Shown one piece after another: positions 28,301 to 41,300 of a DNA stretch of 64,000 nucleotides. A program made the position numbers and the translations under genes. The notes under the pieces are model-generated. The model ran no database searches and was not told the origin of the DNA. It saw only the letters and a list, made by a program, of their open reading frames with translations. The stretch is from Catonia carolina (taxonomy: Eukaryota; Arthropoda; Insecta; Hemiptera; Achilidae): positions 76,497,401 through 76,561,400 of the forward strand of contig JAQMRL010000004.1 in NCBI GenBank assembly GCA_035578175.1. Direction: 5' to 3'. Every line of letters starts with the position of its first letter. Positions within the stretch are counted from its first letter, which is position 1.

Positions 28301-31300
28301 TCATCAGATTCTACAGTTATTGGATATTCACTTATTTCTTTCTTCTGTGTGCATTTTAAAAAAAATTCAGAACAAAAATAAAAAACACCATCTTTTTATT
28401 TAGTTATATAGTTTGGTAAAGAAAAGTTCTCTAATCGTTATTTCCAATTTCAATTGGTCCAGTTTTATATAATTATAGAGTACTAACTCATTTTAAAGCC
28501 AAAAGAATGCGGAACATAGTACTTCTGAAAAATTTGAACATGAGTTTACGTCACAGTAAATTTTGTATGTAAATGCAAAGGCTAGAGCCAACAAAAATTA
28601 ATTGAGTACATCTTTCGGCCAAAGGCTGTTGACAGTGACAGAATTGTGTTCTATAGTCAAAGTCAATTCCTGTAAAATTTTTTGTTCTTATCCTCATTAT
28701 CATTCTTCTTCGTCAGATTCTACAGTTATTGGATATTCACTTATTTCTTTCGTCTGTGTGCATTTTAGAAAAAATTTAGAACAAAAATAAAAAACACCAT
28801 CTTTTTGTTTAGTTATATAGTTTGGTAAAGAAAAGTTCTCTAATCGTTATTTCCAATTTCAATTGGTCCAGTTTTATATAATTATAGAGTACTAACTCAT
28901 TTTAAAGCCAATGGAATGCGAAACGTAGTACTTCTGAAAAATTTGAACATGAGTTTACGTCACAGTTGGTTCTAGCCTTTGTATGTAAATGCCGTCGCAT
29001 ATACAAGACAACAGTACTCAAAGGGTTAAGAGAAGAAGAAACTGTATCACAAGCTTTGTACTGGAAAACAACTTAAATGTTCTTTTGTTTTTTCTTACAG
29101 TTGCACATACTGGTTTATCGCTCAAAAAGGAGAACAAGTTCGTATTACATTGACACAATTAAAAACAGGTAATCGTACCGATTGTAAAACACGTTTAAAT
29201 ACAGATTCTGGTCGACTCCAATGCCTTGGCAATGTAACCGCTACATTACAATTCTGGGAGTCACCATGGAGCTTGACGCCTTCACTGCCACGTGACTGCC
29301 TCTGTTCTACTGCCGACAATCTTCTTCCATACACGTTCACTTCAATTGCTCATGTCGTCGAAGTAAAATTTAATATACTTCATATGAGTTCACAAGATGA
29401 CTTTAGAAATCTTAATTTCGAAGCGAGTTGGGAATTCGTACGTAAAGCTGTTTGCACAAGAAAACAGAAAGTTCAAGGAGTCAGTGGGGAAATCACATTT
29501 AGATCGCCTACAAGAACACCAGATGAGGTAAATATTATTTTTATGTTAATTATTTTTTTTAATAATCATAATTATTTGTTGAATTTATCATTAATCCCAA
29601 TTGTTAAAAATTGTTTAAACTGTTGTGCTAATAAAATTCTTACACCACCGGGTTGGTCTAGACGTAAAGTCGTCACCAAAATCAGCTGTTTAACAGCTGA
29701 TTTTTGGAGACGAAAGTTCCTGGTTCAAATCCTTGTAAAGGTAGTTACTTTTATACGGATTTGAATACTAGACAGTGGTTATTGGTGTACTTTGATGGTT
29801 GGGATTCAATTAACCATACTCTCTCAGGAATGATCGGCCTGAGTCTGTACAAGACTATACCTCATTTACACGTCATACACATCATCCTCATCTCATTGGG
29901 TCATGGGGTTGCTTATTGTTCTAAATTGAACAGATTGCAACGTACACAAATTAGGAATAAAAATAAAATACTTAATAAGGTCGAAAAATTGGTTTCAACA
30001 GCTCTAGCTTTGTGTTTCAAACAATTTAAGACTTTAGTTAGTAGTAGTTTTCTCAGTTTTCCTTAGTTATCTCCTCGATGGAAAATTCCTTTATTAATCA
30101 GCACCTACATCATAAAAAATATACATTCACCAGTTTCATATTTATGGGTTCAGGATTTTAAGTTCGGTACTGATGTATAAGTGAGTTCTGAGTGAATCAC
30201 GTAATAATTTTTAACACTTTGAGGGAACCCAAAATCATAAAATGCTAACGATTTTTGCCGTTATTTGCAGTGTTATAAAAATAAAATTATAAGGAGTATT
30301 AAAATGGATTTTACATGGCTGGAAACATCAAATCTTTTAGTTTTCAATAAAATACAGAGTGGCCCCATTTGTCGGTTTTCCCAATATTTACCGAAACTGG
30401 AAGAATATTTAAAAGAATAAGAAACCTATAGACAAAAAAAAACAAATTTATTATAAGAACTGTACATATACCAGGTGATTCAAAACTATATGGCAATCTC
30501 TTGGGATCTCATTCTATAGCTAAAAATAAGAAAAAAAGTTCATATAACATATGCCTGAAAACGCTTAGTTAGCAAGTTACGGCTAGCGAAAAATTTCACC
30601 TAGAACTCTGTACCCTCAGTGAATTAACGCCATATAAAAATGTTAAAGGTAGTTACAAAGATACAAATACGATTGTTTCTAATGTTTTTTAATCAGAAAA
30701 ATTGAATAAAATTGGTTCCAGAGCTGTAAATGCAATACTTTCAGAGATATCTTACATAAAACACAAGAATTGGTGCAAAGAAATAACACATTTTTGTGTT
30801 TAACGGAAGATTACTTCCATACATGGTAAGTAAAGGTGTATTTTTTCTTAAATAAATTTGTAGAAAATTTATTTAAGAAAAATTTATTTAAAAATTTTAA
30901 AAATTCTACCACAACATTGGCCAATCATTATGTCATGTTATTAATATATTTGTGCTAAGTTTTTTACGCTAAATAAAACGATAGTTTGCTCGTGCTGAAT
31001 GATCAAGCAGTTACCGAGATAGCAAGGGTTCAGAATATTGTTAATTAATCAAAATTTAAATAACGTACGAATTTGAAATTTCATACACCCTGTAAGAATA
31101 CAATTATCTATGTTGCGTTAAAATTTTAAACTTTTCAGTCAAATAATTATCGAGTTACATGCCTCTAAACGCATAAAATTTGTTGCGGTAGCAAAAAACT
31201 TGGTCTTTTTGTTTTCCAACCTTGATATGGCAATTTTTAAACAATATTAAAAATATAGAACTATTATATGTAAACGCAGAATAAAATGAGCTAAACTTTG

Positions 31301-32273
31301 ATGTTAAGTACGTTGAAATCCGACTCATAGTTTTGGAGATGCAAGGGTTCAAATTCGGGTGTCTATGATTATGAAACCGATAGTAGTATTAAAATCCATG
31401 TAAAAGTATATAACTTTACTAGGTTTTGAACCAGGAACCTTCATCACTGAAAATCAGCTGTTAAACAGCTGACTTCTGATGACTTTACCTGTGGACACAC
31501 CCGATGAGTAATTGTAAATAATTTTTTTTTTAAATTCCTAATGTGTATGTTGCAATCTGTTCAATTTAGAACAATAAGCAACCCCATGACCCAATGAGAT
31601 GAGGATGATGTGTATGACATGTAAATGAGGTGTAGTCTTGTACAGACTCAGGCCGACCATTACTGAGAGAGTATGGTTAATTGAACCCCAACCATCAAAG
31701 TACACCGGTAACCACTGTCTAACATTTAAATCCGTATAAAAGTAACTACCTTTACTAGGATTTCAACCAGGAACCTTCGTCTCCCAAAATCAGCTGTTAA
31801 ACAGCTAATTTTGGCGATGATTTTACCTCTAGACCAACCCGGTGGGTTTATAAAATAATAAGACAAATTTATTAAAAATTTACATGTATTTTATTTATTT
31901 ACACACAGTCACAAACACATAGTCTTTAAAAACATGAGCACTGTGAGTCATTACACATTCAAAAATTTTACTGTCATTATGACTAGAACAATATTTAAAT
32001 GAAATTACTAAATTAAAATTTAAGATTCCAGGATTGTTTTCTGGCTACAATGTAAACAAATTTTTTCATGGTACAGGAAGTATTCTCCATGTTAACATTT
32101 TGTATCTTTTTCTAAGCAACCAGTAAGCATTTATCTTCATTCTGTATTTTTACTTTCTCTTGCCTATATATGAGTATATAGGAAGGAAAGTATTGTTTTC
32201 ATGTCGATTTTTCACCGGATGTACATGTTTTCAGACCCCCTGAACCCAAAAAACATGTTATATGCAATTTATC

Positions 32274-32318
<45 letters not shown>

Positions 32319-35300
32319 AGAATATCTCAGTAACGGAACATTGTACGAACTTGAAACTTGAAACTTAAGTTACATACCACTACCAGACCCGACACGAACA
32401 TTTTCATCAAAATCGGTCAACCAGAAGTAGTAGTTTATTCGTATAATTTTTCACTTTTTGCAATTTTCTCAAAAACTGGTCGTACGATTGTTTTTAAAAT
32501 CGCCTGGTTTACTAAAATTTTTATGCTCTACAAGATTGGGTAGAGAAATTTTTGCCGGGATCTAGTCCTAATTCCTTTAACACTACTAAGCACTTCCCAA
32601 TGCAGCCTTCAGTACAATAGTGCCTACAAAAATAAATAAATAAAAATACTTCTACGTCTTCGATTTTCAAGTTTTTGCCACCATTTAAAAGCAGAGATTT
32701 CAAACCACATAATAAGCTAAAAATCCAGAAATCTGTTTTTTTTAAGCACCGCTTCCCTTAATAGAATTAATTTATGTAAATTGTTAAAGTTCTTAAATTT
32801 TTAACAAAGAAAAAAATTTCCTGTATTATTTTAACTACTGTATTATATCAACGTTGTTGTTGTATAGGTCAACAGCCGAAAGGCTGGTTTGAACCTCTAG
32901 AGGTTTTACTAAGTAAAACGAGGAGTGAGGTGGTTTACCATTTCCTTCCTCATTAAGTGAAAAAATTACACTTATCAGCATGCCGGGCCCTCTGAAAAGC
33001 ACATATTTTCCAGTCTGCAAATGACACCTTCACTTCATTCACCACAGGGTCTGGCTGTATAATGAAATTCATTACTTTCAGAGGAGATAACTCTGATTAG
33101 TGTCTTTTACACCTCTACCTCTTCTGTTCTTAAATGATTCAGTCATTTAATTGGCTGAACATGTGATAAGAAACATAACTATTTATTTTAGCCCTGCAAC
33201 GAATAGATTGAGTGTAAATAATTTGACACTCCACCTGTCTGTTATGGGCAGATATCAACGTTAATTATCTCTAAATACACATTGAGAATGAATAATGTTC
33301 TCTCATATTTAAAAAAAAATACAATTATTAATAATTACTCTGTATTTAAATTTAAATGAAAGTATATTTAGAAAACATAATTTATGTAACTATATTATTG
33401 CAGTTTCAGCCCACATTTTAAGAAAAAATTATCTATAATTTTTTTAAATTGGAAATTAATTTTGTTTGTTCATTCAATTTTTAGTGGGTCCACCCACTTG
33501 CATGATAATTCTAAATTTATAACAAAACCAAAGAATTAATATTATAAAAAGTCGATAGGAAGAAAGAATTGAAAAAACTATTTATAATTTTTTGTTATTC
33601 GCTAGTCAGTGTTTTCCCCATCGTGTTCTTTAATTCCAAAAACGCGTAAGTTACATCTTGTAGAATATTGCTCCAGATCATTACAGTTCCAACAGTACTT
33701 TACGGAAGTGAAACGTGGGTTCTGTCAAGACGGGAAGAGAGCCGATTACAAGCAGCAGAAATGAGATTTCTCCGGCAAACTTATGGCTGTAGTAGAGAGG
33801 ACCGTTACAGAAACACGGAGATACGACAACATCTTAATATCTTCTCCATAAATGATAAAGTAATGGAGGGCAGGAAGAAGTGGATAGATCACTTAGGTAG
33901 AATGAAGGATGAAAGAGTACCCAAGCAGGCACTATGGTACAAGCCAAGGGGTAAAAGGGATCGAGGACGTCCAAGGAAGAGATGGGCGGATGGTGGAGGT
34001 TCGGAACAGGCAGCAACGCCTAACCCGTGAAAGGAAGAAGAAGAAGAAGAAGAAGATCATTACATTTAAGACCAATGTCTGTTTTTGTCGCCGCCAGCTC
34101 TTCTTTAAGCTGCTGACACTCTTCGCTAAGACTTGCGAGCTTGTCTTCTAGCTTTGAAATTATGATGGTGCTTACTCTCTCAGCAATACTGTTTATTAAG
34201 CTTTCTGTGAAAGCGTCGTCTAGCATACATTTTTTGATTGCCTCCTGTATCATCGACGTGTTGTTTTGTTGTTGTTGCTGTTGTTGTTGACCCTGGTTGG
34301 TACGTGTGTGTTATGTTTTTTTCCGGACATGATAGAGAATTGAATAGTAAAAATTAAATTTCAAACGAATTATGAGGCGTGTTCAGAAAGTAAGTACATT
34401 TTTTAAAAAAAAACAAGTAAAACAATTCTTTTTCAACACAATTTTATTTCTACATGAAAGCCCAAACCTTAAACTATTTTTCGACATAGTTTCCACCGAT
34501 GTTCAAACACTTGTCGTAGCGGGTGATCAATTTGTCTATACCCTCTTCGTAGAAGGTTCCCGCCACTGACGTGCACAAAACCAAGAGACTCGGAAGTGCT
34601 TTGACTTTTCTCACACAGTACAGTGATGATGGTGAGAATTTTTTAAACAAAATTATGACAGGTGATGAAACTTGGGTCCATCATGTCACACCGGAATCTA
34701 AACAGCAGTCAATGGAGTGGCGACACACGCAATCCCTGAAGAAACATAAATTCGAGACGACAATGTCTGCACAAAAAATCATGTGCACTGTCTTTTGGGA
34801 TCGGTAAGGTGTTTTGCTGATTGATTTTCTCCCAAGAGGTGAAACCATTAATGTGGCAAGGTATTGCGAAACCTTAAGAAAACTAAGGTGGGCAATTCAA
34901 AACAAACAGAGAGGAATGCTCAGTAACGGAATTGTGTTGCTCCATGACAATGCTCGGCCCCATACCGCTTGTGACACTCAAACATTGGTTCGACAATTTC
35001 GTTGGGAGCAGTTCGATCACCTGCCCTACAGCCCGGACTTGGCACCATCTGACTACCACTTGTTCCTGCACATGAAGCACGAGCTAGGCGGCCAACGCTT
35101 TGAAACCGATGATGAAGTGAAAACTGCCGTGGAGTCATGGGTACATTTGTTGGCGGGAACCTTCTACGAAGAGGGTATAGACAAATTGATCACCCGCTAC
35201 AGCAAGTGTTTGAACATCGGTGGAAACTATGTCGAAAAATAGTTTAAGGTTTGGGCTTTCATGTAGAAATAAAATTGTGTTGAAAAAAAATTGTTTAACT

Positions 35301-38300
35301 TATTTTTTTTAAAAACGATACTTACTTTCTGAACACGCCTCGTACAAATGAACTACTGTGGCTCTTATATGAATGCACGCGTTAAGTTTGTCAGGTACAA
35401 TCTGACAGCGCTGGCAAACGTTCTGATTGGTTTAAACCCGTGGAACAGCAGAGCTCATTAACCGTGAAAAGAATTATAGTCATCCAAATGAAAGTAAAGG
35501 CTGTTGACTCTCTATTTACATAGAAAATTACATATCTAATAAGTACTTAAACTAATAAACATTAATTTAGAAATGTCTTTTATTAAAATATCAATATAAT
35601 TAAATAAACAGTCTTTGATAATTTAAAGAACTTAACTAATAAAAATAATTACATTAAATTTGTAACTACTAAAATTTTTAATATTAGTCGCCTTATTTTT
35701 AATATCTACACTAGTTTAACTTAAAAATAAGTTAAAGCATGATACTTAAATGATAAAATTAAATTCCTTGAAATCTATGAGTGTACTGTACTGTAAATTG
35801 AAAACGTGTAGGTTCAATTTATGAGTATTCTATATTATTTTTTATTTTGGAAAAAAAATTAATTAGAAAGTAATTTCTGTCTCTAACTACGGTAGCTAAA
35901 TTGCGTGGGTTTCTATTGTGGGTTAAGATTTGTTATGTACCTACACAGATTTAATCTTTTCGTAGGGATGTTATTCTGTTTTTTTTTTTTAATTAATAAA
36001 TAAATCTATTAAAACTTATTTGAAATTGAAATATATATTTCTAGCCACCAGAATACGGTAACATAAAACACTTACCAATGTTTATAGCGCTTTTGTGTAT
36101 CTTGTACACATCTTCAATAAATTCTGAACTATTCAGATGAAGATGTGTACAAGATACACGAAAGTGCTATAAACATTGATAAGTGTTTTATGTTACTGTA
36201 TTCTGGTGGTTAGAAATATGTATTTCAATTTTAAAAAATAATACGGCTGTTTAAAATCCTACGTAGGATGTTTGATAAAATAAAACTTATTTATCTTGAC
36301 CTTGTTGGTATTATTGAAACAACAAAATTTACTGCTCTTTCAACAACAATTTTATAAATATAAATTTTTATAATGCATCCTGCAGCTTATGCTCAATCCT
36401 ATTGCAAAAATGTTTGATTTTTCACTGACTTGTTACAGCTGTTGTAATGCCTACTTGATTTTTACCTTTTTTTTGCGTAATCCTACTTTCTATTGACATG
36501 CTTCAGTGTCATGCTTCACTATCATGAGAGTTCAGAAAATTGAAACTAAAATGAAACTTCTTTAAAAATTTATTCAATTTATAGTAGATTTTCTATCTTT
36601 AGGCCACGTTAGTTGGAGAATGATAACCTAAATTTATTGAGCTGATTTAGTTTTAGTCGTTCAATGGGCACCGTATCTCATACTCTAGGTCATGATATAC
36701 ACTAGATATTATGTACGTGGGCAGAACCAGCTTATGGTGGCTGTGGTATTGTTAACCACCATGGGAAAATTGTACCTACACCATGACCAGCCTGTTGTTT
36801 TAGTGGTCAGCACAACTGGCTTCTATGCCAGGGTCCTGGTTTCGATCCCTGGTCAGGTCTGGTAATTTCATCTCTATAATTACCTAAGCACAAACCAAGG
36901 TTTATGAAGCTATTATCACTCAATAAACAATGCACAACATGGTGATATTTAGAAGTGACTTGGTATCTTGATTGTATGGTGACGGGGAAGAATGTGCCTC
37001 TCATATTATCTTCGAATGTGAAACTTTGACTGATAGAAGGTGTTCAATCTTCCTTAGAAGGACTTGGTACCTGCTCTCCTGAAATTTTTATAAAGGAGGG
37101 GTCTGTTTGCTCAGTAAATTAAAAGGGACGGGATAATGTAGTAGGCTGTCTAGAGCTGCAGTGTTAAGGGATGGGATTATACAATTGGCTCTCTAGAGCT
37201 GCAGTGTTTAAGAATGGAGTAATACAATAGGTCCTCTAGAGGTGCAGTGTGTTACAGGATGGGATAATACATAAGGCTCTCTAGATGAAGGGATGGGATG
37301 ATACAATAGACTCTCTAGAGCTGCAGTATTAAAGAATGGAATAAAGCAATAGGTTCCCTAGAGCTGCAGTGTGTTAAGGGTTGTGATATAAAAGACTCTA
37401 TAGAGTTGCAATGTTAAGAGATGGGATAATACAACAAGCTCTATAGAGCTGCAATGTTAAAGGATGGTATTGTACAATAGGCTCTCTAGAGTTGCAATGT
37501 TGAAAGATGGGATAATACAACAGGCTCTATAGAGCTGCAGTGTTAAGGTATGGTATTATACAATAGGCTCTCTAGAGCTGCTGGGTTAAGGGATGGGACA
37601 ATACAATAGGCTCTCTAGAGCTGCAGCATTAAGGGATGGATGATACAATAGGCTCCTTAGAGCTATAGTCTTAAGGGATGGGATAATACAGTAGGCCCTC
37701 TAAAGCTGCATTGTTAAGGGATTAAGACACTATGTTATATATCCTTGACAATCAAATATTATTAGTTAAAGTTTCTCTTAATTTGAAACAAAATTAGGGT
37801 TAATTTATTTTTAAATTTTTGGTAAAGTGCTGTAAATGTTTGTTGTTTTAAAAAAATTAACCTTCAAATTTTAACACCAAAATGAAATTTACTTTCTAAT
37901 CACATCCTGTATTACTTTTAATAAAAAAATAATTCTATCGCCAGAATAAAAATATAATTTACAGAGATTAATTTACAAAGATGTAGAACTAACATTTATA
38001 TTAACATCAGGGCGACAAAGAGAACTAATTTCTGTATCACCATTTTCACCACCGTTATAACTATTAATATCATCGTCTTCCACATAATCACCATGTCCAT
38101 CGACGTCATCATTATTTAAACTTTGATCTGAAGTCCACGTCGCGATATCACGTGTTATAGTAAATGTAGAACTGTTAATATTTAAATTTGTTGGTTTAGG
38201 AAGTAATATAGCTTCTTCATATGTCGGTAATTGTAGAATATCACTAATCGGTGATCTCACTGGATACGGTGTAACATCGGTATCGCTTGATACGTTATTA

Positions 38301-41300
38301 TTATCGACATTATCTGATGATGATACATCCGGTGTAATCGATAGATTATGTCGTAGATATAAAAGAATAAATATTAATGTCGACATTATTGAAAACGTTA
38401 CGATAAATGCTGTCCAATGTCTTTCAGGTCGGAATTTCTTGTTAGTAATTTCTTTTTCATCTCGTATTTGACATGCTTTCATCCATAATACATGTAATTG
38501 TGAATCTGGTACTAAACATGTTAAATCTTGTTGATCAATTTTAGGACTTCTTTTCATCACAAATTTTAAAAATTCTTCGTGATTACTCGTATTACAGCCA
38601 CAATGCCATGGATTATTTGTTATCAATATCTCTTTTATATTTATTAAAGATTCCATCGTTAAACGATGAAATATATTCGTTAATCGATTCCCTCGTAAAT
38701 CTAATTTTCTTAACGATATTAAATTTTTAAACGTTAAATTATTTATCGTCGTTATTCGACAATAACTTAAATCTAATTCGACCAAACGCTCTAAATTTAA
38801 TTCTTTCGGTAAATATTCAATCGGATTATTCGATAGATTTAACGATAATAAATCCGGAATATTTAAAAATGTTAACGTCGTTAATTCTGTTATATCACAA
38901 TCACTTGCATCAAGATTTTGTAACGAAGTTGTACTTATATTTGATAACGATCGTAACGGATTTCTCGATATATTTAAATTTTGTAAATTAAATAAATGTA
39001 AAAATGTACCGGGATGAAAATCGTTAATAAAATTTGACGATAAATCTAAATATTTTAACGAATCAGCTCCTGTAAATGTTGCCGAATTTATCGATGTGAT
39101 TAAATTCTCTGATAAATCTAATTTTATTAATTCACGATTGTGATATAATAATCGATTTGGTAATTCTCGTATGAAATTACCTTTAAACGTTGTAAATTTT
39201 AAATTAGGAAATTCTGATATAATTAATTCTGTTAGTCCACAATTTGATACGTCGAGGCTTAATAATGATTCCGACATATATGCGTTATTAAATGGTGTAT
39301 GTATTTTAAGGTTAGCATTTTGCGATAAATCAAGATATTTTAACGACGGTAATTTATCGAATGCTTGTGTCGTTACATAATGGATATCGCAGTTCGATAA
39401 ATCTAAATATTCAATCGATTCGGAAATAATTTGTGTCAATTGTTGTATCGGATTTCCTGATAAATGTAAATGTGTTAAATTACTTAACCACAAAAACGCA
39501 CATGGATTTATGTTCGTTAAAACACATTTTGATAGATCGAGTTTGTAAACCGATTCACTATAAATCGCATCGTCCGGTGTACATGAACCGGTTTCTTTTA
39601 TCGGATTATTATGAACGTCCAATTCTTTTAATTTATATGAATGATATATACCACGTATATCTGTTAATCGACGGAAACGATTTCCTGATAAATCGAGCGT
39701 TTCTAATTTCCATAATCTTTGTAGTGTTGTTTCTTGTACGAAATTTAATTGGTTCCATCCCAAATTCAAGTGGGCCAAATTTTGTAAGTTGTACAACACA
39801 TCTGGTAAATAATGGATTTCATTTCCTGAGAAATTTAAATTTTCGACCTGGAAAAAATAAAATATTTTAGGAATAATGAATTCCTTTAATACACTAGAGA
39901 ATTATATATTATTAAACTTGATGACCAAACTTGAGTCCTTTTCGGTCAACAAATTTTTGGTTCATTGAAAATCTCTCATTTATATTATTAGAGAAAAGTC
40001 AGATTGGTTATTGTTGTTGTTGTTGTTTAGGTCAACAGCCGAAAGGCTGGTTTGAACCTGTAGGGGTTTTATTAAGTAAAACGAGGAGTGAGGTGGTTTA
40101 CCAATGTCTTCCTCACTGAGTGAAAAAATTAAGCTTATCAGCATGCCGGGCCCTCTGAAAAGCACATATTTTCCACTCTGCAAATAACACCTTCACTTCC
40201 TTCACTACAGGGTCTGGCTGTATAATGAAATTCATTACTTTCAGAAGAGACAACTCTGATTAGTGTCTTTTCCACCTCTACCTCTTCTGTTCTTAAATTA
40301 TTCAGTCATTTAATTGTGGCTGGACATGTGATAAGAAACAGAACTATTTATTTTAGCCCTGCAATGAACAGATTGAGTGTAAATAAATTGACACTTCACC
40401 TGTCTGTTATGGGCAATTGGTTATTGTGACCAATATAAATTCGTCAGGTCAATTTTTTCATCTTGAGGGAATCAGTGAGCGAGATATCAGGAACCACATA
40501 AATCTGGGTAGAGCTGTTTTTCAAAGACTAACTGGTATGCTTTGGTCTAGCTAAATACAGATGAGAACCGAGAACTTAAAGTCTACATCTATATTAAATC
40601 CCATAACTACATACTACATTGATTTCTGGAAAATGAGCTCCAGGAATATACAAAGGCTGAAGACCTTAGAGATGGACTTGTTACAAAAGTCAATGCGAGG
40701 TCTCCAGACTGGAGCATGGGAAATAAAGACATAAAGCAACAGAACAGTTTTCAGGATACTGTGGCAGATATAATAGAGATAGACAGTTGGTATGGTAAAG
40801 GCATATCCAAAAAAATGGCAACAGACAGGTCACCCAAATAGCATTCCTTTCCCATCCAGAAAATAAGAAAAAGAGTTCCTCATCAGAAAATATGGATAAA
40901 GGCACTACAAGAAACTACTGTAGTGAAGAATCGTAAGAACTGGAAAGACAAGCGATTTGCGAAAGGATATGGAAAGTGGAGTAATCTGTTGGACCCGTAC
41001 AAAAAAAGAAGAATATTTTTTAAATATCAACCAATTTTCCAATATAGCAGCTTCTATTTTTAAGTCCTTTGGTAAATTTTGATAGAAGATATTATTATTT
41101 AACACAGTTTTGTTCAATTCTATTTTTCCCAAAAATGGATCATTTAGGACCTACAGCCTTTCAAATGTGTATGTTCAGTAAAAATATTTCCTTAATGAAT
41201 TTGGGATTTAATTTTTTTTTTTAATCCCTAATGTGTATAGGACTATGTTACAATCTGTTCAATTTAAAAACAATAAGCAACCCCATGACCCAATAAGATG

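Noticed and set aside
28193..28790. Paired frames MSTSFGQRLLTVTELCSI in the tandem duplication
   Set aside because: The frame starts from a non-ATG codon, is short, and simply repeats because the DNA is duplicated; there is no conserved domain.
37118..37725. CRISPR-like array
   Set aside because: Units are contiguous without unique spacers and the sequence is eukaryotic; it is a minisatellite.
39171..39870. + strand frames opposite the LRR exon
   Set aside because: Antisense shadows of the LRR coding sequence; the LRR frame on the minus strand is clearly the real one.
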